Virus record (IMG/VR): IMGVR_UViG_3300050821_009805 | Coordinates: 1 to 44,006 of that record | Strand: one strand, 5' to 3' | Length of the DNA: 44,006 nt | DNA from: a virus | Part shown: piece by piece, positions 19,895 to 27,164 of the stretch | Layout: each line of letters begins with the position of its first letter | Position numbering within the stretch: the first letter of the stretch is position 1 | Notes under the pieces: generated by a model | What the model saw: the letters and a program-made list of their open reading frames with translations, nothing else | Databases searched by the model: none | Told to the model about the DNA's origin: nothing | Position numbers and translations under genes: made by a program

Positions 19895-20881
19895 GATCCC
19901 GGCGGCTTCTGCTGCGGCGATGTCGATCGATACCCGCCCCTTGGCACTCGACCACGCGACCGAGAATTCGTCGTTGTGGTAGCGCCTGATTTTGTGCGCG
20001 GTGAGGAATTCCTTGATTTGCTGCTTAGCCATAACGTGTTCTTTTTCAAACGCGTCAACCTGGATGTTGTACCAATGCTCCAGCTCGACGAGTTTGAAAA
20101 GCGCCTCGACTTCGACGGGGGCGAGCGCCGGCTTCTCGTCGGGCGGCATGTTGCTCACGGTAACGTGAGCGCAAAGCGAGGCCCACGGGCAATAGCCGCA
20201 TTCCCGTCCGCCGGCCATCTTGCCTTCGGGTCGCAGCGACAGGGCGTGGGGCGCGGTCATGATCTGGCGCGCACGATCCTGCGCAGCTTGGTAGATCGCC
20301 GGGTCGTACTTGACGGCGAACTCGGTCACCTCGTCGAGAAACGACGCGTCAACGTAAGCAATGAGCGTATAGTCGGGGGCATCGTTGGTGCAGCCGCGTA
20401 ATAGCCCCATCTGCACATGTACCTGATACTCGTGTGCGGCCTTGGCTTCCTTGACCGAGACGCGTGGGTCGATTGACTTGATCTCGATGCCGAGGCACTC
20501 ACTGGGGCCAATGTCGGGAATGCCGAGCCACGCGAGGCAGTCGCGCGGGGCATTGACGATGAGCGCGTCGGAGGTCGCCGACAGATAACCGTCGACCAGT
20601 GTGCGCTGGTCGTTGCCCGCGTAGAGCAGTTCTACTGGGTATTGAATAAATGCGCGCAGCGCCGGCACCACCCAGTGCTGCTCGATCACGTTGCCACGCT
20701 CAAGCGCGCCGTAGCGCTCGACAAAACCGGGATCGTGCGGCACCTCGTTTTTGACGAACCAGGTGCGCCGCGCACAAAGACCAATTTCGCTCGCGCCCAC
20801 GGTATTGCCGCGATCGTGGCCCGAGAACTCTTTCTGGCGCGATTCGGCGTAACGGCGGGTAAACTCTTTGAGAGAAATCAT
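19832..20881 (-). CDS. Cas4-like / RecB-family PD-(D/E)xK nuclease with iron-sulfur Cys quartet
   Basis: 349 residues from MISLKEFTRRYAESRQKEFS; the ATG at 20881 overlaps the upstream stop (ATGA). GASEIGLC (29-36) supplies the first Cys, DGYLSATSDALIV the catalytic Asp region, LGIEIKS (131-137) the E-x-K, and ECGYCPWASLC (227-237) three further Cys. One N-terminal plus three C-terminal Cys is the 4Fe-4S pattern of Cas4/AddB nucleases. It probably resects DNA ends during replication or recombination. There is no CRISPR locus nearby. The C-terminal 20 residues are duplicated in the next gene. Confidence 0.88.
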   Translation of the reverse strand: MISLKEFTRRYAESRQKEFSGHDRGNTVGASEIGLCARRTWFVKNEVPHDPGFVERYGALERGNVIEQHWVVPALRAFIQYPVELLYAGNDQRTLVDGYLSATSDALIVNAPRDCLAWLGIPDIGPSECLGIEIKSIDPRVSVKEAKAAHEYQVHVQMGLLRGCTNDAPDYTLIAYVDASFLDEVTEFAVKYDPAIYQAAQDRARQIMTAPHALSLRPEGKMAGGRECGYCPWASLCAHVTVSNMPPDEKPALAPVEVEALFKLVELEHWYNIQVDAFEKEHVMAKQQIKEFLTAHKIRRYHNDEFSVAWSSAKGRVSIDIAAAEAAGIDLDPYRKEGDPGERLTVKVK

Positions 20882-21216
20882 GTCAGCACCCGCTTGCAAC
20901 ACTGAAAGCAGTTGTCGGTGTCTTCCCCCGCCAGCGGGTCGTCAAAGACATGCATCCCGGCGCGGATGCGCAAGGTCTGGATGCGCCGGTCGATTAGCGA
21001 AAGCACGAGGGCCCGGTGTGCCGGATAGAGTTCGGCCACCAGCTGGGCGATCTCGATCATCTCGTCGGGATCGCGGCACCTGTTGATCCATGCGCGCACA
21101 TCGCCCAGACCCGGCTGTTCGGCAATCGCCTCGCGCCAGGCGGCGGCGACCGCGCGATGGTAATGAGTGACCAGCTTGGCGCGGTCTTCAAGCGCCTTTT
21201 CGGCGACGGTAACCAT
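20878..21216 (-). CDS. Hypothetical helical protein
   Basis: 112 residues from MVTVAEKALEDRAKLVTHYH, ending DTDNCFQCCKRVLT. Mostly helical with a Cys-rich C-terminus (C-x2-CC). The longer frame runs into the divergent promoter and is Arg/Ser-rich, so the ATG at 21216 is preferred; the ribosome site is weak. It is first in the minus operon with the Cas4-like nuclease, to which it is coupled. Function unknown. Confidence 0.7.
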   Translation of the reverse strand: MVTVAEKALEDRAKLVTHYHRAVAAAWREAIAEQPGLGDVRAWINRCRDPDEMIEIAQLVAELYPAHRALVLSLIDRRIQTLRIRAGMHVFDDPLAGEDTDNCFQCCKRVLT

Positions 21217-21334
21217 TGGTTGTGTCCATCCCCTGCGATAGCCACCCTTTATCGATGACACGAATACCGCTCTTGCGCAAGCTGTGTTCAAGCGCGCATG
21301 ATGATTTTTTTTCGGGGTCATGGGAGCGCGAGCG
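21217..21334. promoter_or_regulatory. Divergent promoter region with palindrome
   Basis: 118 bases between divergent genes. The perfect palindrome CTTGCGCAAG lies at 21272-21281. On the plus strand TTGCGC with CATGAT 18 bases on is a possible promoter; on the minus strand TTGAAC overlaps the same palindrome. The site could coordinate both directions. Confidence 0.5.
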
Positions 21335-21517
21335 ATGCGCCATACCCACACCAAACCATGTGACCGTTGTGCCGGCACCGGCCTCGTTATTCGCGACAAG
21401 CGCCGCACCGTTGACGGGCTGGTTGACCCGACCGACGTTATCGAGTGGCCGCAGCAACTGTGCGACAAGTGCGGTGGAAGCGGCGCCGTGGGTTACGTAC
21501 CGGCTCCGCAGGAATGA
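21335..21517 (+). CDS. DnaJ-type zinc-finger mini-protein
   Basis: 60 residues from MRHTHTKPCDRCAGTGLVIR. CDRCAGTG (9-16) and CDKCGGSG (about 44-51) form a DnaJ-like zinc finger. GGGAGCGCGAGCG precedes the ATG at 21335. It is similar in layout to the protein at 19456-19653 on the other strand. It probably binds zinc and a nucleic acid or protein partner. Confidence 0.75.
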   Translation: MRHTHTKPCDRCAGTGLVIRDKRRTVDGLVDPTDVIEWPQQLCDKCGGSGAVGYVPAPQE

Positions 21518-21594
21518 ACGGCATTGCGCCACTGTGGATTTTAGCACTTATTGTGTTGGCGCTGTTGGCTATCGCCTTCGCGCTCAAAAGATGA
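21514..21594 (+). CDS. 26-residue membrane mini-protein
   Basis: MNGIAPLWILALIVLALLAI followed by AFALKR: almost entirely one membrane span with a basic end. The ATG overlaps the zinc-finger stop (ATGA), and the stop overlaps a further ATG (ATGA). Its role is unknown. Confidence 0.6.
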   Translation: MNGIAPLWILALIVLALLAIAFALKR

Positions 21595-21616
21595 AAATAG
21601 ACATGAGGCAGCAGAC

Positions 21617-21808
21617 ATGAGCGACCGTTACGAAATCCGGCGCAGCAACCATGCGAGCCGGGGACGGCACTGGGAAGGCTACTGGCGCGTGTTTGACATG
21701 GACAACGCGCGCTACGTATCCATCGGATTCGAGTCGCTGGATGAAGTCGAGCGCTGCCGCAACGCGCTAATCCTTGACGACCGCCGCTGCCTGGAACCGA
21801 CAAGATGA
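21617..21808 (+). CDS. Hypothetical protein
   Basis: 63 residues (MSDRYEIRRSNHASRGRHWE onward), mixed alpha/beta, with YWRVFDMDNARYVSIGF at the centre. GAGG lies about nine bases before the ATG; an eight-codon frame (21591-21617) bridges from the membrane mini-gene. It overlaps the beta-helix gene by ATGA. Confidence 0.7.
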   Translation: MSDRYEIRRSNHASRGRHWEGYWRVFDMDNARYVSIGFESLDEVERCRNALILDDRRCLEPTR

Positions 21809-22800
21809 AATTAATTCTGGCCCTCGCGTTCATACTTATCGCCACGACTGCCAATGCCGCCACCTCGATCCCGGTTAGCGGCGATCACAGCGGCGTTACC
21901 GATACCACCGCCATCACCAACGCCTGCAAAAAGGGACAAATACCCAGCCTCAACGGCGGGGTTTACTACGTCAGCCAGATCACCAATTGCCGGGTGATCC
22001 GGGGCGATGGCGGGCTGCCAGCATATTTTTGGTATGAAGGGGAAACTGATGTCACCACAGTTATCGGAGTCGGTGGAGGACGCGGCGTTCTTACGTGCCC
22101 TGCCGGAACAGCCTGTCGCTACACAGGTTTTACCGTTAATCCTGGCCCCGGACAGGCTTGCGTCGTCATGGATGGCGTACACGGTTTGCAGCTTGACAGC
22201 TTCAACTGCATTGACCCCGCAGCTCAGGGAGGTGACTGCATTGATGCTCGTGCCCTCTCAGGCAATTACAACCAACTACTCAAAGTGATTGGCGGGGTGT
22301 TTATCCACTGTGGCGGCTGGGGGTTGAACGCGAGCGAGGGGGCCGGCCTCAACGACAGCTTCGTGATTGGGGCAAACTTCTCCAACAATCAACTCGGCAA
22401 CATCAACGTCGGCGCAGGCTTCGGCAACGTCTGGGCTAACAACAAGATTGAAGACACTTATGCCTCTAACGGTATGGTTTTCAGCGGCCCACAAGGCACC
22501 AGCGGCGACAGCGTGATCGTCGGCAACGTCTTCGACCAGAACGGCATCGACATGCAGTTTACCAGTCCTGATTGGTACGGTGTGATCACGGGCAACATCT
22601 CCTGCACAAGCCCGAGCGCTCAGGGGATCATGTTCAGCATTGAAGGCTCGAACTTCATCGCCGGTGGGATCAACACCGCATGCGGGCCCACCTACCGGGC
22701 GCTTGCCGGCTTTGCGCCGTTTCTTGACTTTGCTGATCCCGATCCAAAATACTTTGATGCGACCAGCCAGACTATCGTCGGGCCGAGCGTTCACAATTAA
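21805..22800 (+). CDS. Secreted right-handed beta-helix (pectate-lyase-like) protein
   Basis: 331 residues with a signal peptide (MKLILALAFILIATTANAAT). The body has Asn/Gly-rich repeating strands such as GANFSNNQLGNINVGAGF and NVWANNKIEDTYASNGMVF, GNVFDQNGIDMQF, typical of pectate-lyase-fold tailspikes and polysaccharide lyases. Cys pairs suggest disulfides in the periplasm or outside the cell. It is the only large gene of this plus-strand operon. It may degrade or mask a surface polysaccharide. Its end overlaps the convergent nuclease gene by four bases. Confidence 0.78.
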   Translation: MKLILALAFILIATTANAATSIPVSGDHSGVTDTTAITNACKKGQIPSLNGGVYYVSQITNCRVIRGDGGLPAYFWYEGETDVTTVIGVGGGRGVLTCPAGTACRYTGFTVNPGPGQACVVMDGVHGLQLDSFNCIDPAAQGGDCIDARALSGNYNQLLKVIGGVFIHCGGWGLNASEGAGLNDSFVIGANFSNNQLGNINVGAGFGNVWANNKIEDTYASNGMVFSGPQGTSGDSVIVGNVFDQNGIDMQFTSPDWYGVITGNISCTSPSAQGIMFSIEGSNFIAGGINTACGPTYRALAGFAPFLDFADPDPKYFDATSQTIVGPSVHN

Positions 22801-23252
22801 TGCTGCGCGAGCGCCTTAGCGCGCAGCACGGCTCGCTCTGCCGGCGGAAGCTTGGCCTCGATTGTCGGCACGCCCCACACGTCTAAACGTTCACGCACGT
22901 CGTCAATGCTGCGACAGACTGTGACGGAGCAACCGGCTGCGACCAGCCATTGATGCACGGCAATTTGCTCAGAGCTGAGCGAGCCTTTGCCGGCTTTCAA
23001 CTCGATCCACAGGCATTTGCCGCGATTGATAATGAGGATATCGGGCACCCCGGCCTGCATACCCATGCCTTTGAGGATCGCGCCGCGCAGCTTGCCACCC
23101 CCGCCGTGCCCGATCGCTGTAAAAAACGTAGGGGCAGTTAAAACGCGCGCCAGATAGGTAGCAATGGCGATCTGGAGGGATTGCTCGGGATGGGCGCGAG
23201 GCTTGCTGCTCGAGGCTCGCTTGCGCGACATACGCGCAGGGAGAACGAACAT
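22797..23252 (-). CDS. VRR-NUC family nuclease
   Basis: 151 residues. GHGGGGKLRGAILKGMGMQA, GVPDILI (Asp71), WIELKAGKG (Glu84, Lys86) and SSEQIAVHQWL (Gln96) are the VRR-NUC signature, a PD-(D/E)xK nuclease module found in phage DNA metabolism and in FAN1. It may act on branched or flapped DNA. The ATG at 23252 overlaps the upstream stop (TAATG). Confidence 0.88.
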   Translation of the reverse strand: MFVLPARMSRKRASSSKPRAHPEQSLQIAIATYLARVLTAPTFFTAIGHGGGGKLRGAILKGMGMQAGVPDILIINRGKCLWIELKAGKGSLSSEQIAVHQWLVAAGCSVTVCRSIDDVRERLDVWGVPTIEAKLPPAERAVLRAKALAQH

Positions 23253-23557
23253 TACAGGCCGCTTGCTTCATCGTCGTCATAGTAGACGACTCGATCAGTG
23301 CCGCGCTCAACGATCCGCTCTATTGTGTAACGCTCGTGGCCACAGTCCCTGTCAAGATTGTTGGGCCACTTTCCCGTTTTTGCAGCCTCAAAGTAGAGCG
23401 CCCGATTGCAGTCGCAAGCGTAGTTGCCGTAAGCAAACATCCACTCGATTTGGTAATCTGCGTTTCTGTCCTCATCCCACCCGGCCCAATCAGAGTCGTC
23501 ATAGTAGACGTATCTCTCGCCGGTGGTATTGTCGCGGAGATGGATATCAATCTTCAT
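23252..23557 (-). CDS. Hypothetical acidic protein
   Basis: 101 residues from MKIDIHLRDNTTGERYVYYD. Strikingly, the segment RYVYYDDSDW near the start is echoed by RVVYYDDDEASGL at the end. There is a CDCNRA and a later Cys/His pair. It is very acidic and aromatic, and could mimic nucleic acid, but this is not shown. It lies between an HTH regulator and a nuclease gene. Confidence 0.7.
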   Translation of the reverse strand: MKIDIHLRDNTTGERYVYYDDSDWAGWDEDRNADYQIEWMFAYGNYACDCNRALYFEAAKTGKWPNNLDRDCGHERYTIERIVERGTDRVVYYDDDEASGL

Positions 23558-23561
23558 CACG

Positions 23562-23792
23562 CTATGCCTGCATCAAATATCGTATCTCGGCGCGTTTCAA
23601 CTCGATCAGCGCTTCCCGCACTGGTTCGCGCACGGCACCGGGCAACCGTTCGAGATAGCGGTCGTGAAAGGCACGGCGCCCTTTCTCCAGATCGCTGAGA
23701 AAACCGGGGCTGACCTCCATCAACCGCGCCAGTTCTTTTTGCTCCAGGCCGGCGGCGAGCCGCGCTTGGCGCAGCGTGATTGCGATATCCAT
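23562..23792 (-). CDS. XRE-family HTH repressor-like protein
   Basis: 76 residues from MDIAITLRQARLAAGLEQKE. LRQARLAAGLEQKELARLMEVSPGFLSDLEKGRRAF is a canonical Cro/CI (XRE) helix-turn-helix. The longer frame would cross the operator. The divergent promoter at 23843 carries a perfect palindrome at its -35 edge, and the same core is found at the 9490 promoter, so this protein is the best candidate for the regulator of both. Confidence 0.88.
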   Translation of the reverse strand: MDIAITLRQARLAAGLEQKELARLMEVSPGFLSDLEKGRRAFHDRYLERLPGAVREPVREALIELKRAEIRYLMQA

Positions 23793-23827
23793 AAGCGAGA
23801 TGGTGTCACAGAAAAAAACACGGGTCA

Positions 23828-23841
23828 ACGCCAATTGGCGT
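23828..23841. promoter_or_regulatory. Perfect 14-bp operator palindrome
   Basis: ACGCCAATTGGCGT is a perfect palindrome one base before a TTGACT -35 element and 35 bases from the HTH start codon. Its core CGCNAATTNGCG recurs at 9476-9487. Confidence 0.8.
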
Positions 23842-23842
23842 A

Positions 23843-23870
23843 TTGACTGTTCCGCTGATGAGCGTATAAT
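23843..23870 (+). promoter_or_regulatory. Strong sigma-70 promoter
   Basis: TTGACT (23843-23848), a 16-base spacer, and a consensus TATAAT (23865-23870), about 19 bases before the next start codon. It drives the 23890-24392 operon and abuts the operator palindrome. Confidence 0.85.
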
Positions 23871-23889
23871 GATGATTAGGGAGGCCCGC

Positions 23890-24084
23890 ATGGCAAAAGA
23901 TGTCTCGCTCCAAGGGCATTACACTATCGTCTATTCACCGGACGATGAGGCAGAGAGCGGCAAAGGCTATTATGTCGATCGCTGGTGGACGCGTCGCGAA
24001 AGCAAGTTGTTCGCAACGTGGGCCGAAGCCGACGCATGGGCAGTGCTGCATGGCGGCGTCGATCGTCATAAGCAGCAAGTATGA
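23890..24084 (+). CDS. Hypothetical protein
   Basis: 64 residues (MAKDVSLQGHYTIVYSPDDE onward), mixed alpha/beta and rich in Trp. AGGGAGGCCCGC precedes the ATG. It is the first gene after the repressed promoter, so it is probably an early or immunity-regulated product. Confidence 0.72.
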   Translation: MAKDVSLQGHYTIVYSPDDEAESGKGYYVDRWWTRRESKLFATWAEADAWAVLHGGVDRHKQQV

Positions 24085-24096
24085 GGAGAGAGGCCC

Positions 24097-24294
24097 ATGA
24101 TCAGCCGCGCCTTCTACTACTTCGGATCCGTGCAGATCGATTTTCGAGGCGAACGCGTCGAGGTCGAATATGACGCAACTCAGGGTGATGTCGATGAGTG
24201 GTGGTTCTCCCGGCCCGAATTGCGGGCGCTCGACCTGACGCTGGACGAGCAGGAAGAGATCGCCGAGCGCGTGTGGGAGGATGCGCAGCTATGA
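24097..24294 (+). CDS. Hypothetical protein
   Basis: 65 residues (MISRAFYYFGSVQIDFRGER onward), acidic in the second half (TLDEQEEIAERVWEDAQL). GAGGAGAGAGGCCC precedes the ATG. Not recognised. Confidence 0.7.
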   Translation: MISRAFYYFGSVQIDFRGERVEVEYDATQGDVDEWWFSRPELRALDLTLDEQEEIAERVWEDAQL

Positions 24295-24392
24295 TCTGGC
24301 TCACTGAGGCGGCGCGGCTTATCCTGACGATCGCTGCAATCGCGCTCACCGTCATTGCGCTTGCGGGCGCCTATATCATGATATTGTCGTGA
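24291..24392 (+). CDS. 33-residue membrane mini-protein
   Basis: MIWLTEAARLILTIAAIALT with a continuing hydrophobic tail: one long membrane span. The ATG overlaps the previous stop (ATGA). It resembles other mini membrane proteins in this genome. Confidence 0.62.
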   Translation: MIWLTEAARLILTIAAIALTVIALAGAYIMILS

Positions 24393-24430
24393 TTGAACAA
24401 GCTTCGGCGGGTCTCCCACCTCGCCGGAGC

Positions 24431-24474
24431 AGCCTGCGGATGATGCGTCCGTCCCCACGGCCTCTCCGCAGGCT
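24431..24474. repeat. 10-bp inverted repeat between convergent genes
   Basis: AGCCTGCGGA (24431-24440) and TCCGCAGGCT (24465-24474) pair perfectly around 24 bases that contain an inner CCGT/ACGG stem. A weaker CGGCG/CGCCG hairpin precedes it. It lies between convergent genes, so a bidirectional transcript-end structure is likely, although there is no T-run. Confidence 0.7.
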
Positions 24475-24503
24475 GAACCGTCGCCCTTCGCAGAAAGGCT
24501 CCA

Positions 24504-24881
24504 TTACGTCAGCGGTGTTGGCGCGGTAGCCCTGACCTTGCTGATCAGGCCGTTGAGATAGGCGACCGCCCCCGGTTGTAGCGCGAGGTTTGCCACAAGT
24601 TCTTCCGAGGCGCACCCCGCGGTGATCCAGATCGCATAGGGTCCGGCGATTGGTGCTAGTGCCATCGCCTGGTTGCACAATCCCGCTACCACTGCTTGGT
24701 TATTCTGTGCGTTCTGCACCTGTGCCGGGGTGATCGGGCCAGCGCAAGCGCCGAGAACCAGAGCAGCGGCGACAAGAGATGTGCGGGCCTGCCTGCCAAA
24801 CCAACCCAGCCAGTGGCAGCCTATGTATGCTGGGCATGGGCCTCCAACTCTACCCGCTCGGGAGGCGTACGTTCTAATCAT
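24504..24881 (-). CDS. Lipoprotein
   Basis: 125 residues from an ATG at 24881 with GAGGGA upstream, overlapping the endolysin end by eight bases. After a polar N-terminal stretch a hydrophobic segment ends in the lipobox LVLGAC, giving lipidation at that Cys. The mature part starts AGPITPAQVQNAQNNQAVVA, a helical Gln/Asn-rich region. Placed directly after the endolysin, it could be an outer-membrane spanin subunit (o-spanin), but it is larger than usual. The unusually long pre-lipobox part suggests a later start may be used. Confidence 0.7.
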   Translation of the reverse strand: MIRTYASRAGRVGGPCPAYIGCHWLGWFGRQARTSLVAAALVLGACAGPITPAQVQNAQNNQAVVAGLCNQAMALAPIAGPYAIWITAGCASEELVANLALQPGAVAYLNGLISKVRATAPTPLT

Positions 24882-26079
24882 GGCTTCCCTCATACGCAGC
24901 GACGATCGCCGCCAAGGTTTTGGGCCCCCATTTTCCATCGACCACGATGTCGGCGCCGTCCACCTTGAGCCAATACTGGAGCGTTTCCAGCGCAGGCATG
25001 GCGCCGATGTCGGACATATCGGATACGGCGGGGACGACCGGTGGTGATGGCGTAGGTGTCACGGGCGCTGGCGTGGCGGGTTGAGCAACCGTGGCCAGTG
25101 CATCGAGGTAGAGCCACTTGGCCCGGTTGGCCGTCCACACGTCGACATAGTGCTGATCAGGTCTCCCCTGCGCCGCGGCGCCATATCCCTCGTTATACCC
25201 AGCCGACCATTCGGCCAGTGTCGGCGGGCGCCCGAAATGCGTCTGTAGGTAGTTCCATCCCTGCGAGGCGTACTTAAGCCCGTAAAGGATACCGACCTTC
25301 GGGTCGTACATCTGCGCTGGATCGCCGACAAGTCCGAGTCCTGCCGCAGTGCTGTCGAGCACCTGCATCAAACCATACGAGGCAACGCCACTTGGCTCCT
25401 GCCGATGTGCATTTGGATCGAAGTTTGATTCCGTCTCGCAGAACGCCATGAATGAGCTGCGCTGAAACCAGTTGCCGAATTGCGCCGCGTTGACGACATC
25501 GAATGCCGCCAAGGCCGCGCTTTCTCCGTCTGTTAATCCAGCGTGACTGACGACCGGAATAGCGGCAGGCGGTGCGGGAAGTGGAGCGACGGTCGGCGTG
25601 GCCGTTGCGTCAGGATACCATGTCCCAGCGAATAGGCCGGTCTGCTGATCGACCGTGCAGCCTTGGATGTGGTCGCTGTCGCGGAAAGAGTGCGGCTGGT
25701 CAGGCAGCCCCCAATCGTAACCGCTAATGACGGCCCGGTCGGGTGTGGAAACCTGAGCTGCCAACCCGACACAGAACGTCCAGTCGCCGTCCCAGGACGC
25801 CTGACCATTAACCAGCTTGGCAAAGTCACATGCCAACCCGTAATGATGGACGCCCACCTTGCTGAGCTGCGTCGCACCCTGTTGGAAAAGCTGCGTCTGT
25901 CTCTCCGAGCTGCGGTACGTCTCGGTGACAATCAACTCGATGCCGAGCGCTTTGCTCGCCGCCATAAAGGCGGCGACTTGGCCCCGAAACGTCGGCTCCA
26001 GCAAAGCCATGTCCCGGATAGGCTCAGCATTGTGAAACCGGGAATCGACCTGTAAGACATCGGTATAGAAATTGCCCAT
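24874..26079 (-). CDS. Endolysin with peptidase, transglycosylase and C-terminal domain
   Basis: 401 residues. The N-terminal domain resembles L-Ala-D-Glu or VanY-like M15 peptidases: TETYRSSERQTQLFQQG (about 52-68) and GVHHYGLACDFA (75-86), with DSDHIQG near 135. A Pro-rich linker is followed by an SLT lytic transglycosylase: FCETESNFDPNAH (Glu catalytic, about 212-224), ASYGLMQVLD and EWSAGYNEGYGA. The C-terminus (about 350-400) looks like a peptidoglycan-binding unit. Two cell-wall activities in one phage lysin is less usual. It could alternatively be virion-associated, but its position beside holin-like genes favours lysis. Confidence 0.85.
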   Translation of the reverse strand: MGNFYTDVLQVDSRFHNAEPIRDMALLEPTFRGQVAAFMAASKALGIELIVTETYRSSERQTQLFQQGATQLSKVGVHHYGLACDFAKLVNGQASWDGDWTFCVGLAAQVSTPDRAVISGYDWGLPDQPHSFRDSDHIQGCTVDQQTGLFAGTWYPDATATPTVAPLPAPPAAIPVVSHAGLTDGESAALAAFDVVNAAQFGNWFQRSSFMAFCETESNFDPNAHRQEPSGVASYGLMQVLDSTAAGLGLVGDPAQMYDPKVGILYGLKYASQGWNYLQTHFGRPPTLAEWSAGYNEGYGAAAQGRPDQHYVDVWTANRAKWLYLDALATVAQPATPAPVTPTPSPPVVPAVSDMSDIGAMPALETLQYWLKVDGADIVVDGKWGPKTLAAIVAAYEGSHD

Positions 26080-26096
26080 GCCTTAATTATGCTCTT

Positions 26097-26411
26097 TTAA
26101 GAGTGTATATGAAACTGTGCTTGTACCAAAACGCCAACCACCGAAAAAAGAATTAAGATAACGCCGCCAGCCACCGTCCAGAGAAGGCTCTGAATGCGCT
26201 GAATGGACTTTTGATTTCGGTCGTCCATCAGGAACTGATCGGTACGAAGCTTGGCAAGCTCAAGTGTCAATTCGTTCCTGGCGGTGGAGAGTTCAGTTCG
26301 AGTACCCCGGACCTCGTCGCGCTGTGCCTCATAGCGCCGCCCGCACTCCTCGATATGCGACCTGAGCTGCATCGCCACGAGTTTCGCTCCGAACATTACT
26401 CCATCACCCAT
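26097..26411 (-). CDS. Coiled-coil protein with C-terminal membrane anchor
   Basis: About 104 residues from the ATG at 26411 (MGDGVMFGAKLVAMQLRSHI). A long charged coiled-coil region is followed by a single membrane span (SLLWTVAGGVILILFSVVGV) near the C-terminus. Earlier in-frame starts exist as far as just after the terminator. The start is uncertain because no clear ribosome site is present. It fits a lysis-accessory (spanin-like or antiholin-like) role but no motif proves it. Confidence 0.6.
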   Translation of the reverse strand: MGDGVMFGAKLVAMQLRSHIEECGRRYEAQRDEVRGTRTELSTARNELTLELAKLRTDQFLMDDRNQKSIQRIQSLLWTVAGGVILILFSVVGVLVQAQFHIHS

Positions 26412-26513
26412 AACGATGCCCGAGCGAAATCGTTCAGGGCATGATACTAACGTAATATTTTCAACAGCGTGCTCAATCATTGAGGGCATTTGGGGCGTAA
26501 TTGATACATATGG

Positions 26514-26542
26514 TTGAAAAAAAGGGGCCTTAATGGCCCCTT
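26514..26542 (-). terminator. Rho-independent terminator
   Basis: AAGGGGCC / GGCCCCTT (26522-26529 and 26535-26542) form an 8-bp stem with a five-base loop, followed on the minus strand by a run of seven T. It lies 27 bases after the stop of the Ig-like gene and should end that transcript. Confidence 0.85.
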
Positions 26543-26568
26543 CTATCAACCGCTTGACACCATCATCC

Positions 26569-26880
26569 TTACGGTAGCGTAACAAACTGCAAAGCCGTCA
26601 CGGTGATGGCGCCAGCCGTGACGGTGATCGTTAGAACGCCCGTCACGCCATTAGGCGTATACGTCGCCGTGGCAGGACCGGTCTGGTCCGCGGTGCCGGC
26701 GGCAGCTGAAAAGTCAAAGCCGACGCCATCGGCATTGGGGGCAACGGTAACGCCAGTCAGAGCCGGGTCGAGCGCCCAGGTAATGTCCGCCGGAACGATG
26801 GCGATTCCGTCCTGGTTTTCGACGCCAATTTCGACAGTGGCGCCTGCGGCGATCGTTTCGGAGGTGACGACGGTCGGCAT
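26569..26880 (-). CDS. Ig-like beta-sandwich protein, putative decoration protein
   Basis: 103 residues from MPTVVTSETIAAGATVEIGV; AGGAG precedes the ATG at 26880. Alternating Val/Thr strands (GVTGVLTITVTAGAITV) and a TATYTPNGV turn fit a bacterial Ig-like fold, as used by phage decoration or fibre-linked domains. It is followed by a strong terminator. The same frame stays open upstream to 27042 through a membrane span and basic stretch, which may be chance. Confidence 0.7.
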   Translation of the reverse strand: MPTVVTSETIAAGATVEIGVENQDGIAIVPADITWALDPALTGVTVAPNADGVGFDFSAAAGTADQTGPATATYTPNGVTGVLTITVTAGAITVTALQFVTLP

Positions 26881-27038
26881 GTGATGTCTCCTATGGTATC
26901 TGCGCAAGTTAACAAACTTTAGCGCCCTTACGTGCCGGTGGAGGTGATGGCGCTTCCGGCGACGAATCAAGCGCTTTTCCATTACGTAAATTATCACGAA
27001 TACAATTCCCGCGAAAGATAGGGAAACTACCCTAGCGT

Positions 27039-27161
27039 TCAACGCGCGTATAAAACAATCAGAATTAACACGATCACGATGACGACCCCTACGCCCAGCC
27101 AGTGGCTTTTTTTATGGGCGGCACTGATGAACCGTCCTTGGGCATTCCGGTCAGAGTCCAT
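27039..27161 (-). CDS. 40-residue membrane mini-protein
   Basis: MDSDRNAQGRFISAAHKKSH, then one membrane span (WLGVGVVIVIVLILIVLY) and a short basic end. The ATG lies three bases after the stop of the two-span protein. It could be a holin partner. Confidence 0.62.
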   Translation of the reverse strand: MDSDRNAQGRFISAAHKKSHWLGVGVVIVIVLILIVLYAR

Positions 27162-27164
27162 GGC

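Noticed and set aside
19832-20881. The nuclease as a true CRISPR Cas4
   Set aside because: Motifs fit the Cas4/RecB iron-sulfur family, but context is phage replication with no CRISPR genes, so only the family name is used.
26881-27042. N-terminal extension of the Ig-like protein with a membrane span
   Set aside because: The frame is open, but AGGAG is correctly placed only for the ATG at 26880, and the extension is AT-rich with a His/Arg-rich run. Probably chance.
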